From Azospirillum brasilense (GTDB lineage Bacteria; Pseudomonadota; Alphaproteobacteria; Azospirillales; Azospirillaceae), in assembly GCF_008365405.1 (NCBI RefSeq), contig NZ_QOKV01000023.1, positions 1-64,000 on the forward strand: a stretch of DNA of 64,000 nucleotides, written 5' to 3'. This document shows, piece by piece, positions 16,520-24,879 of the stretch. Both the position numbers and the translations under genes were made by a program. How positions within the stretch are numbered: position 1 is the first letter of the stretch; the number at the start of each line of letters is the position of its first letter. The notes under the pieces were generated by a model, which saw only the letters and a program-made list of their open reading frames with translations, made no database searches and was not told where the DNA came from.

Positions 16520-16816
16520 ATGGCACGCCATCACGACACCATCGAGATCCTGGTCACCGCCCGCCATCTGGAGGCGCAGGGCATCCGCCCGACCGCGCGC
16601 ATGGTGCGGCTGGCGCTGGGGGGCGGCAGCAATGCGGCCATCGCCCAGGCGCTGGCCATGGAGGAGCTGACCCCTTTGGAAGACCTGATCCGGCGGCGGC
16701 GCGACCAGCTCGACCTCGACATCGCCAACGCCCGCCGCGCGCTCGCGGAACTGGAGGCCGAACAGGCCCGGTTGGACGAGTTGGACGACTCCCTGAGCGC
16801 GCTGGACAGGGCTTAG
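16520..16816 (+). CDS. KfrA-N-like DNA-binding protein with coiled-coil
   Basis: This 98-residue protein has an N-terminal segment RPTARMVRLALGGGSNAAIA (about 24-43) that matches the helix-turn-helix of the KfrA N-terminal domain, which in plasmid KfrA binds its own promoter. A charged heptad helix follows (about 58-95, IRRRRDQLDLDIANARRALA), a short coiled coil. Full KfrA proteins are longer with an extended coiled coil, so this is a minimal form. AAGGGCGGGG precedes the ATG at 16520. It is divergent from the ECF sigma operon. Its chromosomal role is unknown. Confidence 0.68.
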   Translation: MARHHDTIEILVTARHLEAQGIRPTARMVRLALGGGSNAAIAQALAMEELTPLEDLIRRRRDQLDLDIANARRALAELEAEQARLDELDDSLSALDRA

Positions 16817-16818
16817 CC

Positions 16819-16862
16819 GGAAAAAGAAAACCCCTCCCCCGGGCAGTGCCGGGGAAGGGGCT
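16819..16862 (-). terminator. Rho-independent terminator of prpE
   Basis: CCCCTTCCCCGG and its near-perfect complement (one mismatch) form a stem at 16831-16860, followed on the minus strand by TTTTCTTTTT. It lies 30 bases beyond the prpE stop and between convergent genes; T-runs favour the minus strand. Confidence 0.8.
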
Positions 16863-16891
16863 TGGAACGCAGAGCCGTGCCGGCGGGGCCG

Positions 16892-18814
16892 TCAACCAGC
16901 CTGATGCGACTTGGCGTAGCCCAGCGACTGCAGCGCCTCGGCGATCTCCGGCAGGATGCCCGGATCGTCGATGGTCGCCGGCGTCTTGTAGTCCTGGTTG
17001 TCGGCGATCTTCTGCATGGTGCCGCGCAGGATCTTGCCGGAACGGGTCTTCGGCAGGCGCTCCACCACGACGGCGCGCTTGAAGTCGGCGACCGGGCCGA
17101 TCTGCTCGCGCACCAGTTGCACAACCTCCTTGACGATCTCCTCGTGCGGACGGGTGACGCCGGCCTTCAGGCAGAGGAAACCCAGCGGCACCTGCCCCTT
17201 CAGGTCGTCGGCGACGCCGATCACCGCGCATTCCGCCACGTCCTTGTGGCTGGCCAGAACCTCCTCCATGCCGCCGGTGGACAGGCGGTGGCCGGCGACG
17301 TTGATGATGTCGTCGGTGCGGGCCATGATGTAGACGTAGCCGTCGTCGTCGATGAAGCCCGCGTCACCGGTCTGGTAGTAGCCGGGATAATCGGACAGGT
17401 ACGACTTCCTGTAGCGGTCGTCGGCGTTCCACAGCGTTGGCAGCGTGCCCGGAGGCAGCGGCAGCTTCACGCAGATGGCGCCGATGTCGCCGCGCGGCAC
17501 TTCCTTGTTCTCGGCGTTCAGGATCCGCACGTCCCAGCCCGGCATCGGGCGGGTGGCGGAGCCGTACTTGATCGGGAACAGTTGCACGCCCAGCGGGTTG
17601 CCGGAGATCGCCCAGCCGGTCTCGGTCTGCCACCAATGGTCGATGACCGGAACGTTCAGATTGTCCTCGGCCCAATGCAGCGTGTCGGGGTCCGACCGCT
17701 CGCCGGCCAGGAACAGGGCGCGGAAGTGCGACAGGTCGTACTTTTTCAGCAGTTCGGCGTTGGGGTCCTCGCGCTTGATGGCGCGGAAGGCGGTCGGGGC
17801 GGTGAACAGCGTGCCGATCTTGTGCTGCTCGATCACCCGCCAGAAGGTGCCGGCGTCCGGCGTACCCACCGGCTTGCCCTCGAACACCACGGTGGTGCAG
17901 CCGTGCAGCAGCGGGCCGTAGACGATGTAGGAGTGACCGACCACCCAGCCCACGTCCGACGCCGCCCAGTACACCTCGCCCGGCTCGACGTTGTAGATGT
18001 TCTTCATCGTCCACTTCAGCGCCACGGCGTGACCGCCGTTGTCGCGGATCACGCCCTTCGGCTGGCCCGTCGTGCCGGAGGTGTAGAGGATGTAGAGCGG
18101 GTCGGTCGCGGCCACCGGCACGCACTCCGCCGGCTCGGCCTTGGCGACGGCCTCCGCCCAATCCACGTCGCGGCCCTCGACCAGGGTCGCGGTCTCCTGC
18201 GGGCGCTGGAAGACGATGACGCTGGACGGCTTGTGCTCCGCCTGCTCGATGGCGGCGTCGAGCATCGGCTTGTACTTGACGACGCGGTTCGGCTCGATGC
18301 CGCAGGAGGCCGAGACGATGGCCTTCGGCCGGGAGTCGTTGATGCGGGTCGCCAGCTCGTGCGGGGCGAAGCCGCCGAACACCACCGAATGCACGGCGCC
18401 GAGACGCGCGCAGGCCAGCATGGCGACCAGCGACTGCGGGATCATCGGCATGTAGAGGATGACGCGGTCGCCCTTCTCCACGCCCTGGGCGCGCAGCGCG
18501 CCGGCGAAGCGGGCGACCTGATCCTGGAGTTCGGCGTAGGTGATGGTCTGGACGGTCTTGGTGACCGGGCTGTCGTAGATGATCGCCGCCTGGGCGCCGC
18601 GTCCGGCCTCCACATGGCGGTCGACGGCGTTGTAGCAGGTGTTCAGGACGCCGCCGGTGAACCAGCGGTAGAAGGGCGCGTTGCTGTCGTCCAGCACCTT
18701 GTCCCAGCGCTTGATCCAGGTGATGTCTTCCGCCGCCTCGCCCCAGAATCCGTCGGGATCGGACAGGGAGCGGGCATGGATCTGGTTGTAGCGATCGGCC
18801 GAGCTTTGGCTCAT
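16892..18814 (-). CDS. prpE: propionyl-CoA synthetase (PrpE family)
   Basis: This 640-residue adenylate-forming ligase activates propionate (or acetate) to the acyl-CoA. It begins with an ACAS N-terminal domain (YNQIHARSLSDPDGFWGEAA). YTSGTTGQPKGVI is the phosphate-binding motif, HWWQTETGW the adenine-site motif, and KTRSGKILRGTM contains the C-terminal acetylatable lysine. The full-domain spacing and the sequence GWVVGHSYIVYGPLLHG resemble PrpE more than Acs. A terminator follows it. Upstream sequence holds a CGTTTG-G-CAAACG palindrome 95 bases before the ATG. The gene stands alone on this strand; no methylcitrate genes are nearby. Confidence 0.9.
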   Translation of the reverse strand: MSQSSADRYNQIHARSLSDPDGFWGEAAEDITWIKRWDKVLDDSNAPFYRWFTGGVLNTCYNAVDRHVEAGRGAQAAIIYDSPVTKTVQTITYAELQDQVARFAGALRAQGVEKGDRVILYMPMIPQSLVAMLACARLGAVHSVVFGGFAPHELATRINDSRPKAIVSASCGIEPNRVVKYKPMLDAAIEQAEHKPSSVIVFQRPQETATLVEGRDVDWAEAVAKAEPAECVPVAATDPLYILYTSGTTGQPKGVIRDNGGHAVALKWTMKNIYNVEPGEVYWAASDVGWVVGHSYIVYGPLLHGCTTVVFEGKPVGTPDAGTFWRVIEQHKIGTLFTAPTAFRAIKREDPNAELLKKYDLSHFRALFLAGERSDPDTLHWAEDNLNVPVIDHWWQTETGWAISGNPLGVQLFPIKYGSATRPMPGWDVRILNAENKEVPRGDIGAICVKLPLPPGTLPTLWNADDRYRKSYLSDYPGYYQTGDAGFIDDDGYVYIMARTDDIINVAGHRLSTGGMEEVLASHKDVAECAVIGVADDLKGQVPLGFLCLKAGVTRPHEEIVKEVVQLVREQIGPVADFKRAVVVERLPKTRSGKILRGTMQKIADNQDYKTPATIDDPGILPEIAEALQSLGYAKSHQAG

Positions 18815-18908
18815 GGGGGGCGTCCCTTATATTTTGTTTGGTTCGCGTTTCTCCGCAGCCGCGCAATGAACGTTCACGCAGCGGCCCCAATCTGCGTCAG
18901 ATCTGCAT

Positions 18909-18921
18909 CGTTTGGCAAACG
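18909..18921. promoter_or_regulatory. palindrome upstream of prpE
   Basis: CGTTTG-G-CAAACG is a perfect inverted repeat. It resembles the TTTGCAAA-type sites of short-chain acyl-CoA regulators in alphaproteobacteria but is a single site with an odd spacer. A pair of ATCTGCGTC/ATCTGCATC direct repeats lies next to it at 18891-18909. Confidence 0.4.
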
Positions 18922-18997
18922 GCATTCCGGAAGGTGCGGCGGGCTGTCGCACCACTTTGGTGAGTGCCGAACCCGCCCGCCGCCCCTTCGGCGGGTA

Positions 18998-20122
18998 TTA
19001 CTGCTCCAGTTGCAGGAAGCCGGCGGCCAGCGCGGCGCCGCAGAACCCGACATCCTCGATGTAGGTCTTCGTCTCCGACACCCTCACCCGCCCGCAGGGG
19101 CGCTGCGGGTTGCCGGTTTCGATGGGCATGACGTGGCCGACGCCCTTCAGCAGCACCGTCTCCACCCACAGGGCGTTGGCGCCCGCCGGGGCGTAGCCCT
19201 GCCGCACCGCCCGCTCCGGCCAGGAGGGCTCCTGACCGAAGACCACGGGGGCATCCGCCTTCAGGCCGTGGAAGGCCGTCCACTGGTTGGTCAGGTAGAG
19301 GGCATTCTGCGGGTCCACGGTGCAGTCGGCCGTCCCCTGGACGATCAGCACGCGCGGACGCCCGGCGGGGTGCTGGGCGCGCTGGACCGCCTTCGTCCAT
19401 TCGCGGCTGTCATAGCCGCCGGAGCGCGCCTTCACCTCGGCGCAGCCGCGCATAACCGAGATGCCGCAGAGCGACGCGGCCGACTGCATGCTCTGCGCGC
19501 ACAGCGCCGGAACGCCCGCGAAGAGCGCTCCGCCCGCGAAGACCTGCGGGAAGTCGGCCAGCAGAACCGCCGCCATGCCGGCCCCCGCCGACAGGCCGGT
19601 GACATAGACACGCCCGTCCTCGATTCGGGGACCGTCGCGGTCAAGCCCCTTGCCCGCGCGCACCGCGTCGACCATGGAGACGATAGCCCCCGCCTCCCGT
19701 GGGACACCGCCCTTCAGCGGACTGGTCAGGCGGTCGGCGAAATTGAAGCAGCCGAGGGGGTTGCCATAGCGTGAGGCCCCTCCGACCATGGCAAAGGGAT
19801 TGTGCTGCTGCTCCGGCAGCAGGACGATGAGGCCGTAGCGGTCAGCTATGTCCATCCATCCAGAATCCGTGAAGAAGGACGACGCATCCTGCTCGCAGCC
19901 GTGAAGAAGGACCAGAAGCGGAGCCTTGCCCCGCACCCGCGCGCCCACGGATACGTAAACGCTCGCCTTGAGCGCACTGCCCTGGGCGTTGAAGGCATCG
20001 CCCGGCAGTTCGTCCCAACGATAGTTAAGCGGTGACAGCGCCGAGGCATGCCCCGACAAAAGGGTCGATAGCCCGATGATCGCTACCACCAGCGACACGC
20101 GCAGCCATGCTCCTAGCGCCAT
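18998..20122 (-). CDS. secreted PHB-depolymerase-family esterase
   Basis: This 374-residue alpha/beta hydrolase has a signal peptide (residues 1 to about 28, hydrophobic VSLVVAIIGLSTLLSG, likely cut after an Ala-Ser-Ala type site). LLHGCEQDASSF (72-83) is the oxyanion-hole motif and GLSAGAGM puts the nucleophile at Ser178. QGTADCTVDP supplies the acid region and GVGHVMP the histidine. The Esterase_PHB family includes extracellular PHB depolymerases, feruloyl and acetylxylan esterases, so the substrate is open. It stands alone with a long AT-rich upstream region. I favour a periplasmic or secreted esterase rather than intracellular PHB turnover. Confidence 0.85.
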   Translation of the reverse strand: MALGAWLRVSLVVAIIGLSTLLSGHASALSPLNYRWDELPGDAFNAQGSALKASVYVSVGARVRGKAPLLVLLHGCEQDASSFFTDSGWMDIADRYGLIVLLPEQQHNPFAMVGGASRYGNPLGCFNFADRLTSPLKGGVPREAGAIVSMVDAVRAGKGLDRDGPRIEDGRVYVTGLSAGAGMAAVLLADFPQVFAGGALFAGVPALCAQSMQSAASLCGISVMRGCAEVKARSGGYDSREWTKAVQRAQHPAGRPRVLIVQGTADCTVDPQNALYLTNQWTAFHGLKADAPVVFGQEPSWPERAVRQGYAPAGANALWVETVLLKGVGHVMPIETGNPQRPCGRVRVSETKTYIEDVGFCGAALAAGFLQLEQ

Positions 20123-20242
20123 AATGCTCTCTCCGTTTCACCCTAAGGACCGATGATGCCGCCTATCACGATTGCGGACAAGGCAAAATATAAAGCAATG
20201 ATGACCTACCAGACAGCCAATCTCCGAGCCAATTAGAACAAT

Positions 20243-20256
20243 CATACTGCGGTATG
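20243..20256. promoter_or_regulatory. short palindrome upstream of the esterase gene
   Basis: CATAC-TGCG-GTATG is a perfect 5+4+5 inverted repeat in the AT-rich divergent promoter region, 121 bases before the esterase start. It may be an operator. Confidence 0.3.
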
Positions 20257-20288
20257 TTATTCGACAATCCCGCGGTCACTCTTGGTTT

Positions 20289-20304
20289 ACTCTTCACTAA
20301 GAGT
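20289..20304. promoter_or_regulatory. perfect inverted repeat in the esterase/20402 promoter region
   Basis: ACTCTT-CACT-AAGAGT is a perfect 6+4+6 inverted repeat. It lies 97 bases before the small gene at 20402 in an unusually AT-rich 280-base gap (20123-20401). Candidate regulator site. Confidence 0.35.
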
Positions 20305-20401
20305 GGATGCCCATCCGAGCGAAAATTGACCGGCGCAGATATCGGCATCGCATCCAGTTATTGCTGGCCATTGTTGCTGGCCTAACCAGCGCCGGAGCGC
20401 T

Positions 20402-20770
20402 ATGCATGTCGCCATGAGCAGCGACCCGCCCGTCTTCGGCATCCGCCCGATCCTGACCGTCGTCCACCCGAACGGCGAACGGCTGATCGTGGCCCGGCTG
20501 ACCAGTCTCGGCGGGTCCAGCCAGTCCAACCGCTTCGTCCTGCGCCGCGCCGATTTCCGCGCGCCGTGGGAGCAGCCGGACAAAGGCTATTTCGGTTATG
20601 CGGAGGTCGCCCGCGCACTGGACGCCAACGGCTGGCGCGGCTGCACCATCGAGGCGATGCCCACCACCGACCTCGAGGAGCGGCGGACCCGCCAGCTCGC
20701 CCGCAAGAAGCTGCATCTGCAATGCGTGGAGGCGGCGATCCGCCGCGCGCAGGACAGCCAGGCTCCCTGA
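20402..20770 (+). CDS. conserved-looking hypothetical protein
   Basis: I do not recognise a family for this 122-residue protein. It is soluble, with no membrane segment or signal. The first half is predicted beta-rich (FGIRPILTVVHPNGERLIVA), and the C-terminal 35 residues form a charged helix (LEERRTRQLARKKLHLQCVE). Codon third positions are GC-rich as in neighbouring genes, which supports coding. GGAG sits just before the ATG at 20402; a second ATG 12 bases in is possible. It lies 85 bases upstream of the M3 peptidase gene on the same strand. Confidence 0.6.
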   Translation: MHVAMSSDPPVFGIRPILTVVHPNGERLIVARLTSLGGSSQSNRFVLRRADFRAPWEQPDKGYFGYAEVARALDANGWRGCTIEAMPTTDLEERRTRQLARKKLHLQCVEAAIRRAQDSQAP

Positions 20771-20855
20771 GCCGGTTCCGCCTTCCCCCGACCGCGCGCG
20801 GCGCTTATATCCCGTCCCAAGCACAGATCGGCCCAAGCCCAGAACGGAGGGACAG

Positions 20856-22721
20856 ATGACCCGCAGCGCCACCCGGCACCCGATTGGCGATTTCCTTGGC
20901 GCTCCCCAAACCACCATGCCCGACACCGCCTTGGCCGCCGCGGGGGACGGGCCGGACCTCGGCGCCCTGCCCTCCTGGGACCTGACGGACCTCTATCCAG
21001 GCATGGACTCGCCGGAGCTGAAGGCCGACCTGGAGCGGATGGAGAGCGCGTCCAAGGACTTCTACGAACAATACGCGACCAAGCTCGCCGGGCTGGACGG
21101 CAACGCCTTTGCCGCCGCCATCCGCGAGTACGAGCGCATCGACGAGGTGCTGTCGCGGGTGATGTCCTACGCCGGGCTGGTCTACAACGGCAACATGACC
21201 GACCCGGCCATCGCCAAGTTCTACCAGTCGGCGCAGGAGCGGGTGAACGGCATCTCCACCCACCTCGTCTTCTTCACGCTGGAGATCAACCGGCTGGAGG
21301 ATAAGGTCCTGGACGCCAAGCTGACGGCGTCGAAGGACCTCGCCCGCTACGCCCCCTGGCTGCGCGACGTCCGCCTGTTCCGCGAGCACCAACTCTCCGA
21401 CGAGGTCGAACGGCTGCTCCATGAGAAGCATGTGGTCGGGCGCGCCGCCTGGAACCGCCTGTTCGACGAGACCATCGCCAGCTTGCGCTTTCCCATCGGC
21501 GGGAAGGAGCTGACCTGCGCCGAGGCGCTGAACCGCCTGTCCGACCGCCGTCCGGAGGTCCGCAAGGAGGCCGGGGCGGTGATCGGCCGGGTGATGGGCG
21601 ACAACATCCGCCTGTTCGCCCTGGTCACCAACACCCTGGCCAAGGACAAGGAGATCGACGACAAGTGGCGCAACTACAAGGCGCCCACCTCGGCCCGCAA
21701 CCTGTCCAACCGCGTCGAGGACGAGGTGGTGGACGCGCTGGCCGCGGCGGTGAAGGACGCCTTCCCGGCCCTGTCCCACCGCTACTACGCGATGAAGGCC
21801 AAGTGGTTCGGGCAGGACCATCTGGATTACTGGGACCGCAACGCGCCGCTGCCCGACGACGCCGACCGCAGCATCCGCTGGGACGAGGCGCGCGATCTGG
21901 TTCTGGGCGCCTATGGCCGCTTCTCGCCGGATCTGGCCTCACTGGGCAAGCGCTTCTTCGACAACGCCTGGATCGACGCGCCGGTGCGCCCCGGCAAGGC
22001 GCCGGGCGCCTTCGCCCACCCCACGGTGCCCAGCGTCCACCCCTATCTGCTGGTCAACTACCAGGGCAAGACGCGCGACGTGATGACTCTGGCTCATGAG
22101 CTGGGCCACGGCGTGCACCAGATCCTGGCCGGCGGGCAGGGGCATCTGCTGTCCGACACGCCGCTGACCCTGGCCGAGACCGCGTCAGTGTTCGGCGAGA
22201 TGCTGACCTTCCGCGCCCTGCTCGACCGCGAGACCGACCCGAAGCGCCGCAAGATCATGCTGGCCTCCAAGGTCGAGGACATGCTGAACACGGTGGTCCG
22301 CCAGATCGCCTTTTTCGACTTCGAGCGCCGCGTCCACACCGAGCGCCGCGAGGGCGAACTGACGGCGGAGCGGCTGGGCGAGATCTGGATGGCGGTGCAG
22401 ACCGAAAGCCTCGGCCCGGCGCTGCGCTTCGACGAGGGCTACCGGCACTACTGGTCCTACATCCCGCACTTCATCCACTCGCCCTTCTACGTCTACGCCT
22501 ACGCGTTCGGCGACTGCCTGGTGAATTCGCTCTACGCGGTCTACCAGGAGTCGGAAAAGGGCTTCGCCGAGAAGTATCTGGCGATGCTGTCGGCGGGCGG
22601 CACGCTGCGCCACCAGGAACTTCTGGCCCCCTTCGGGCTGGACGCCAGTGATCCGGCCTTCTGGCAGAAGGGGCTGAACGTCATCCGCGGCTTTGTTGAC
22701 GAGCTGGAAAATCAGTCCTGA
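20856..22721 (+). CDS. pepF: M3-family oligoendopeptidase (PepF type)
   Basis: This 621-residue zinc metallopeptidase cleaves short peptides in the cytoplasm. HELGHGVHQ around residue 413 is the HExxH motif, and LAETASVFGEML about 25 residues later supplies the third zinc ligand. The N-terminal oligopeptidase F domain (LGALPSWDLTDLYPG onward) and the C-terminal region PFYVYAYAFGDCL match the PepF/M3B family in order and length. ACGGAGGG precedes the ATG at 20856. It is followed after 80 bases by the hemerythrin gene with its own regulatory site, so the two are probably separate units. Confidence 0.93.
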   Translation: MTRSATRHPIGDFLGAPQTTMPDTALAAAGDGPDLGALPSWDLTDLYPGMDSPELKADLERMESASKDFYEQYATKLAGLDGNAFAAAIREYERIDEVLSRVMSYAGLVYNGNMTDPAIAKFYQSAQERVNGISTHLVFFTLEINRLEDKVLDAKLTASKDLARYAPWLRDVRLFREHQLSDEVERLLHEKHVVGRAAWNRLFDETIASLRFPIGGKELTCAEALNRLSDRRPEVRKEAGAVIGRVMGDNIRLFALVTNTLAKDKEIDDKWRNYKAPTSARNLSNRVEDEVVDALAAAVKDAFPALSHRYYAMKAKWFGQDHLDYWDRNAPLPDDADRSIRWDEARDLVLGAYGRFSPDLASLGKRFFDNAWIDAPVRPGKAPGAFAHPTVPSVHPYLLVNYQGKTRDVMTLAHELGHGVHQILAGGQGHLLSDTPLTLAETASVFGEMLTFRALLDRETDPKRRKIMLASKVEDMLNTVVRQIAFFDFERRVHTERREGELTAERLGEIWMAVQTESLGPALRFDEGYRHYWSYIPHFIHSPFYVYAYAFGDCLVNSLYAVYQESEKGFAEKYLAMLSAGGTLRHQELLAPFGLDASDPAFWQKGLNVIRGFVDELENQS

Positions 22722-22731
22722 CCGGGTTTTC

Positions 22732-22745
22732 TTGACGGACGTCAA
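22732..22745 (+). promoter_or_regulatory. FNR/FixK-type anaerobox upstream of hemerythrin gene
   Basis: TTGAC-GGAC-GTCAA, 57 bases before the hemerythrin ATG, matches the FNR/FixK/Anr layout TTGAY-N4-RTCAA with the alphaproteobacterial TTGAC/GTCAA arms. Outer bases extend the symmetry (CTTGAC...GTCAAG). It implies oxygen-responsive control. Confidence 0.7.
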
Positions 22746-22801
22746 GAATCCATAATCGCGGGATGGGTATGGTGCTTCCAACGATCCCTTCGGAGAGCAC
22801 C

Positions 22802-23203
22802 ATGCCCACCCTCTCGATCCCCGCCTGGAGCCCGTCCCTGGAAGTCGGCAACGCCATCATCGACGCCGACCACAAGGAAACCATCGAGCTTCTCGCCGAG
22901 GCCGCCAAGGCGTCGGACGCCGACCTGCCCGCCCATTTCACGACCTTCGCCCAGCACCTCCGCGATCATCTGGCCCGCGAGGAGGAGTTGATGCACCAGT
23001 ACGGCTTCCCGCCGACGCCCATCCATGTGCACGAGCACAACCGCGTCCGTCTGGAGCTGGAAGGCATCGCCAAGCGCATGGCCGCCGGCAATCTGGCCCT
23101 GGTCCGCGGCTATCTGACCGAAGTCGTGCCAGAGTGGTTCATCAACCACAAGAACACCATGGACAGCGCCACCGCCGCCTGGATCCGCAGCCAGGGCGGC
23201 TGA
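22802..23203 (+). CDS. bacteriohemerythrin
   Basis: A single-domain 133-residue hemerythrin with the di-iron ligand set: His24 (DADHKE), His52 and His56 with Glu60 (QHLRDHLAREE), His75/77/79 (HVHEHN) and His116 (INHKNTM) with Asp121. It binds O2 reversibly, serving storage, sensing or delivery. The domain stands alone, without a signalling partner. GGAGAG lies before the ATG at 22802; an upstream in-frame ATG overlaps the probable promoter and is less likely. The FNR-type box suggests induction at low oxygen, apt for a microaerophile. A hairpin follows. Confidence 0.93.
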   Translation: MPTLSIPAWSPSLEVGNAIIDADHKETIELLAEAAKASDADLPAHFTTFAQHLRDHLAREEELMHQYGFPPTPIHVHEHNRVRLELEGIAKRMAAGNLALVRGYLTEVVPEWFINHKNTMDSATAAWIRSQGG

Positions 23204-23251
23204 TCCACCGCCCTCCACCGTCAAAGCCGCGCCGACACCGAATTGAGGGGT

Positions 23252-23286
23252 GGCTCCGTCCGGAAGAACACCGGAGGGAGCCCTTT
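23252..23286 (+). terminator. probable terminator after hemerythrin gene
   Basis: GGCTCCGTCCGG and CCGGAGGGAGCC form a 12-bp stem with one mismatch and a seven-base loop at 23252-23282, followed by CTTTCC. The T-run is short, so termination may be partial. Confidence 0.5.
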
Positions 23287-23382
23287 CCCGGATGGCCTGA
23301 ACACGGGTGAAACTTTACCCTTGTTGCGCCGATTCGCTTCGGATATTCGCGAAAATTGCTGCTTTGACGTGGGAGGTGCTTG

Positions 23383-24807
23383 ATGGGCGATGTCACGCTT
23401 CGCACCGCCGACCGGCGGGACGCGACCCTTTCCGAGGATGCCGTCAACGATCTTGCGGCCCGTCTGCGCGGCCCGCTGCTGACCCCGCAGTCGCCGGGTT
23501 ATGACGAGGCCCGGACGATCTGGAACGCCATGATCGACCGCCGGCCCGGCCTGATCGCCCGCTGCGCCGGCGCCGCCGACGTCATGCAGGCGGTGCGCTT
23601 CGCGCGGGAGAACGGGCTGCTGGTCTCTGTGCGCGGCGGCGGTCACAACATCGCCGGCAATTCCCTGTGCGACGGCGGTCTGCTGATCGACCTCGGCGCC
23701 CTGCGCTTCGTCCATGTCGACCCCATCAGCCTGACGGCGCGGGTGGCGCCCGGCGCCACGCTGGGCGACCTCGACCGGGAAACGCAGGCCTTCGGGCTGG
23801 CCGTGCCAGTCGGCATCAACTCCACCACCGGCATCGCCGGGCTGACGCTGGGCGGCGGGTTCGGCTGGCTGACCCGCAAATACGGTCTGACGGTGGACAA
23901 TCTGCTGGGCGCCGACGTGGTCACCGCCGACGGGAAGTTCCTGCGCGCCAGCGCCGACGAGAACGCCGACCTCTTCTGGGCCATCCGCGGCGGCGGCGGC
24001 AATTTCGGCATCGTCACCTCCTTCACCTTCCGCCTGCACCCCGTGGGACCGATGGTCTTCGCCGGGCTTGTCGTCCATCCCTTCGCGGGGGCCGGCGACC
24101 TGATGCGCCGCTACCGCGACGCCACGGCGAACCTGCCCGACGAGGCCACCGCCTGGATGGTGCTGCGCAAGGCGCCGCCCCTGCCCTTCCTGCCGCCGGA
24201 CGTGCACGGCAAGGAGGTGGTGGTCATGCCCGTCATCTGCGCCGGCGACGACGAGGCGACGGCCCGCAAGGCGCTGGAACCGGTTCTGTCGCTGGGCACA
24301 CCGGTCGGGGAGCATGTCGGCCTCATGCCCTACGCGGCGTGGCAGGCGGCCTTCGACCCGCTTCTGGTGCCAGGTGCGCGGAACTATTGGAAGTCTCAGA
24401 ACTTCACCGGTCTTGAGGATGGGCTGATCGATGCGCTGGTCGAAGAGGCCGGACGGCTGCCCTCCGACCAGTGCGAAATCTTTGTCGGCCTGCTTGGCGC
24501 TGCGGCCAACCGCGTGCCGGCGGACACCACCGCCTATCCGCACCGCGACGCCCTGTTCGTGATGAACGTGCACGCGCGCTGGAACACCCCAGCGGAGGAC
24601 AGCGCCTGCATCCAATGGGCGCGCGGCGTTTCCGACCGGACCGCCCGCTACGCCACGGGCGGGGTCTACGTGAACTTTGTCACCGACGACGAACAGCGCG
24701 TCCAGGCCGCTTACGGGCCGAACTACGAACGCCTGCGGGCGCTGAAGGCGAAATACGACCCCGGCAACCTCTTCTGCGTGAACCAGAACATCGCGCCGGG
24801 CGGGTGA
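23383..24807 (+). CDS. FAD-linked oxidoreductase, berberine-bridge-enzyme-like
   Basis: This 474-residue flavoprotein has a PCMH-type FAD-binding domain. RGGGHNIAG carries His88, the probable 8-alpha-histidyl FAD link. LTLGGGFGWLTRKYGL and RGGGGNFGIVTSF are the further FAD motifs. The cysteine that makes the flavin bicovalent in plant BBE is not evident, so a single covalent link is predicted. The C-terminal BBE segment (YGPNYERLRALKAKYDPGNL, FCVNQNI) is intact. GGAGGT precedes the ATG at 23383. The family oxidises sugars, alcohols or alkaloids; the substrate here is unknown. No signal peptide is seen. Confidence 0.9.
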   Translation: MGDVTLRTADRRDATLSEDAVNDLAARLRGPLLTPQSPGYDEARTIWNAMIDRRPGLIARCAGAADVMQAVRFARENGLLVSVRGGGHNIAGNSLCDGGLLIDLGALRFVHVDPISLTARVAPGATLGDLDRETQAFGLAVPVGINSTTGIAGLTLGGGFGWLTRKYGLTVDNLLGADVVTADGKFLRASADENADLFWAIRGGGGNFGIVTSFTFRLHPVGPMVFAGLVVHPFAGAGDLMRRYRDATANLPDEATAWMVLRKAPPLPFLPPDVHGKEVVVMPVICAGDDEATARKALEPVLSLGTPVGEHVGLMPYAAWQAAFDPLLVPGARNYWKSQNFTGLEDGLIDALVEEAGRLPSDQCEIFVGLLGAAANRVPADTTAYPHRDALFVMNVHARWNTPAEDSACIQWARGVSDRTARYATGGVYVNFVTDDEQRVQAAYGPNYERLRALKAKYDPGNLFCVNQNIAPGG

Positions 24808-24879
24808 CGGCGCCGGTGCGTTCCGGTTTCGTCCAGCCTGGGACTCGCCTTTCGGCCTTGCCGCACCCACCTATTCGGC

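Noticed and set aside
16862-19774. A 970-codon plus-strand frame opposite prpE and the esterase
   Set aside because: It spans two well-supported minus-strand genes and their intergenic region, which no real gene would do.
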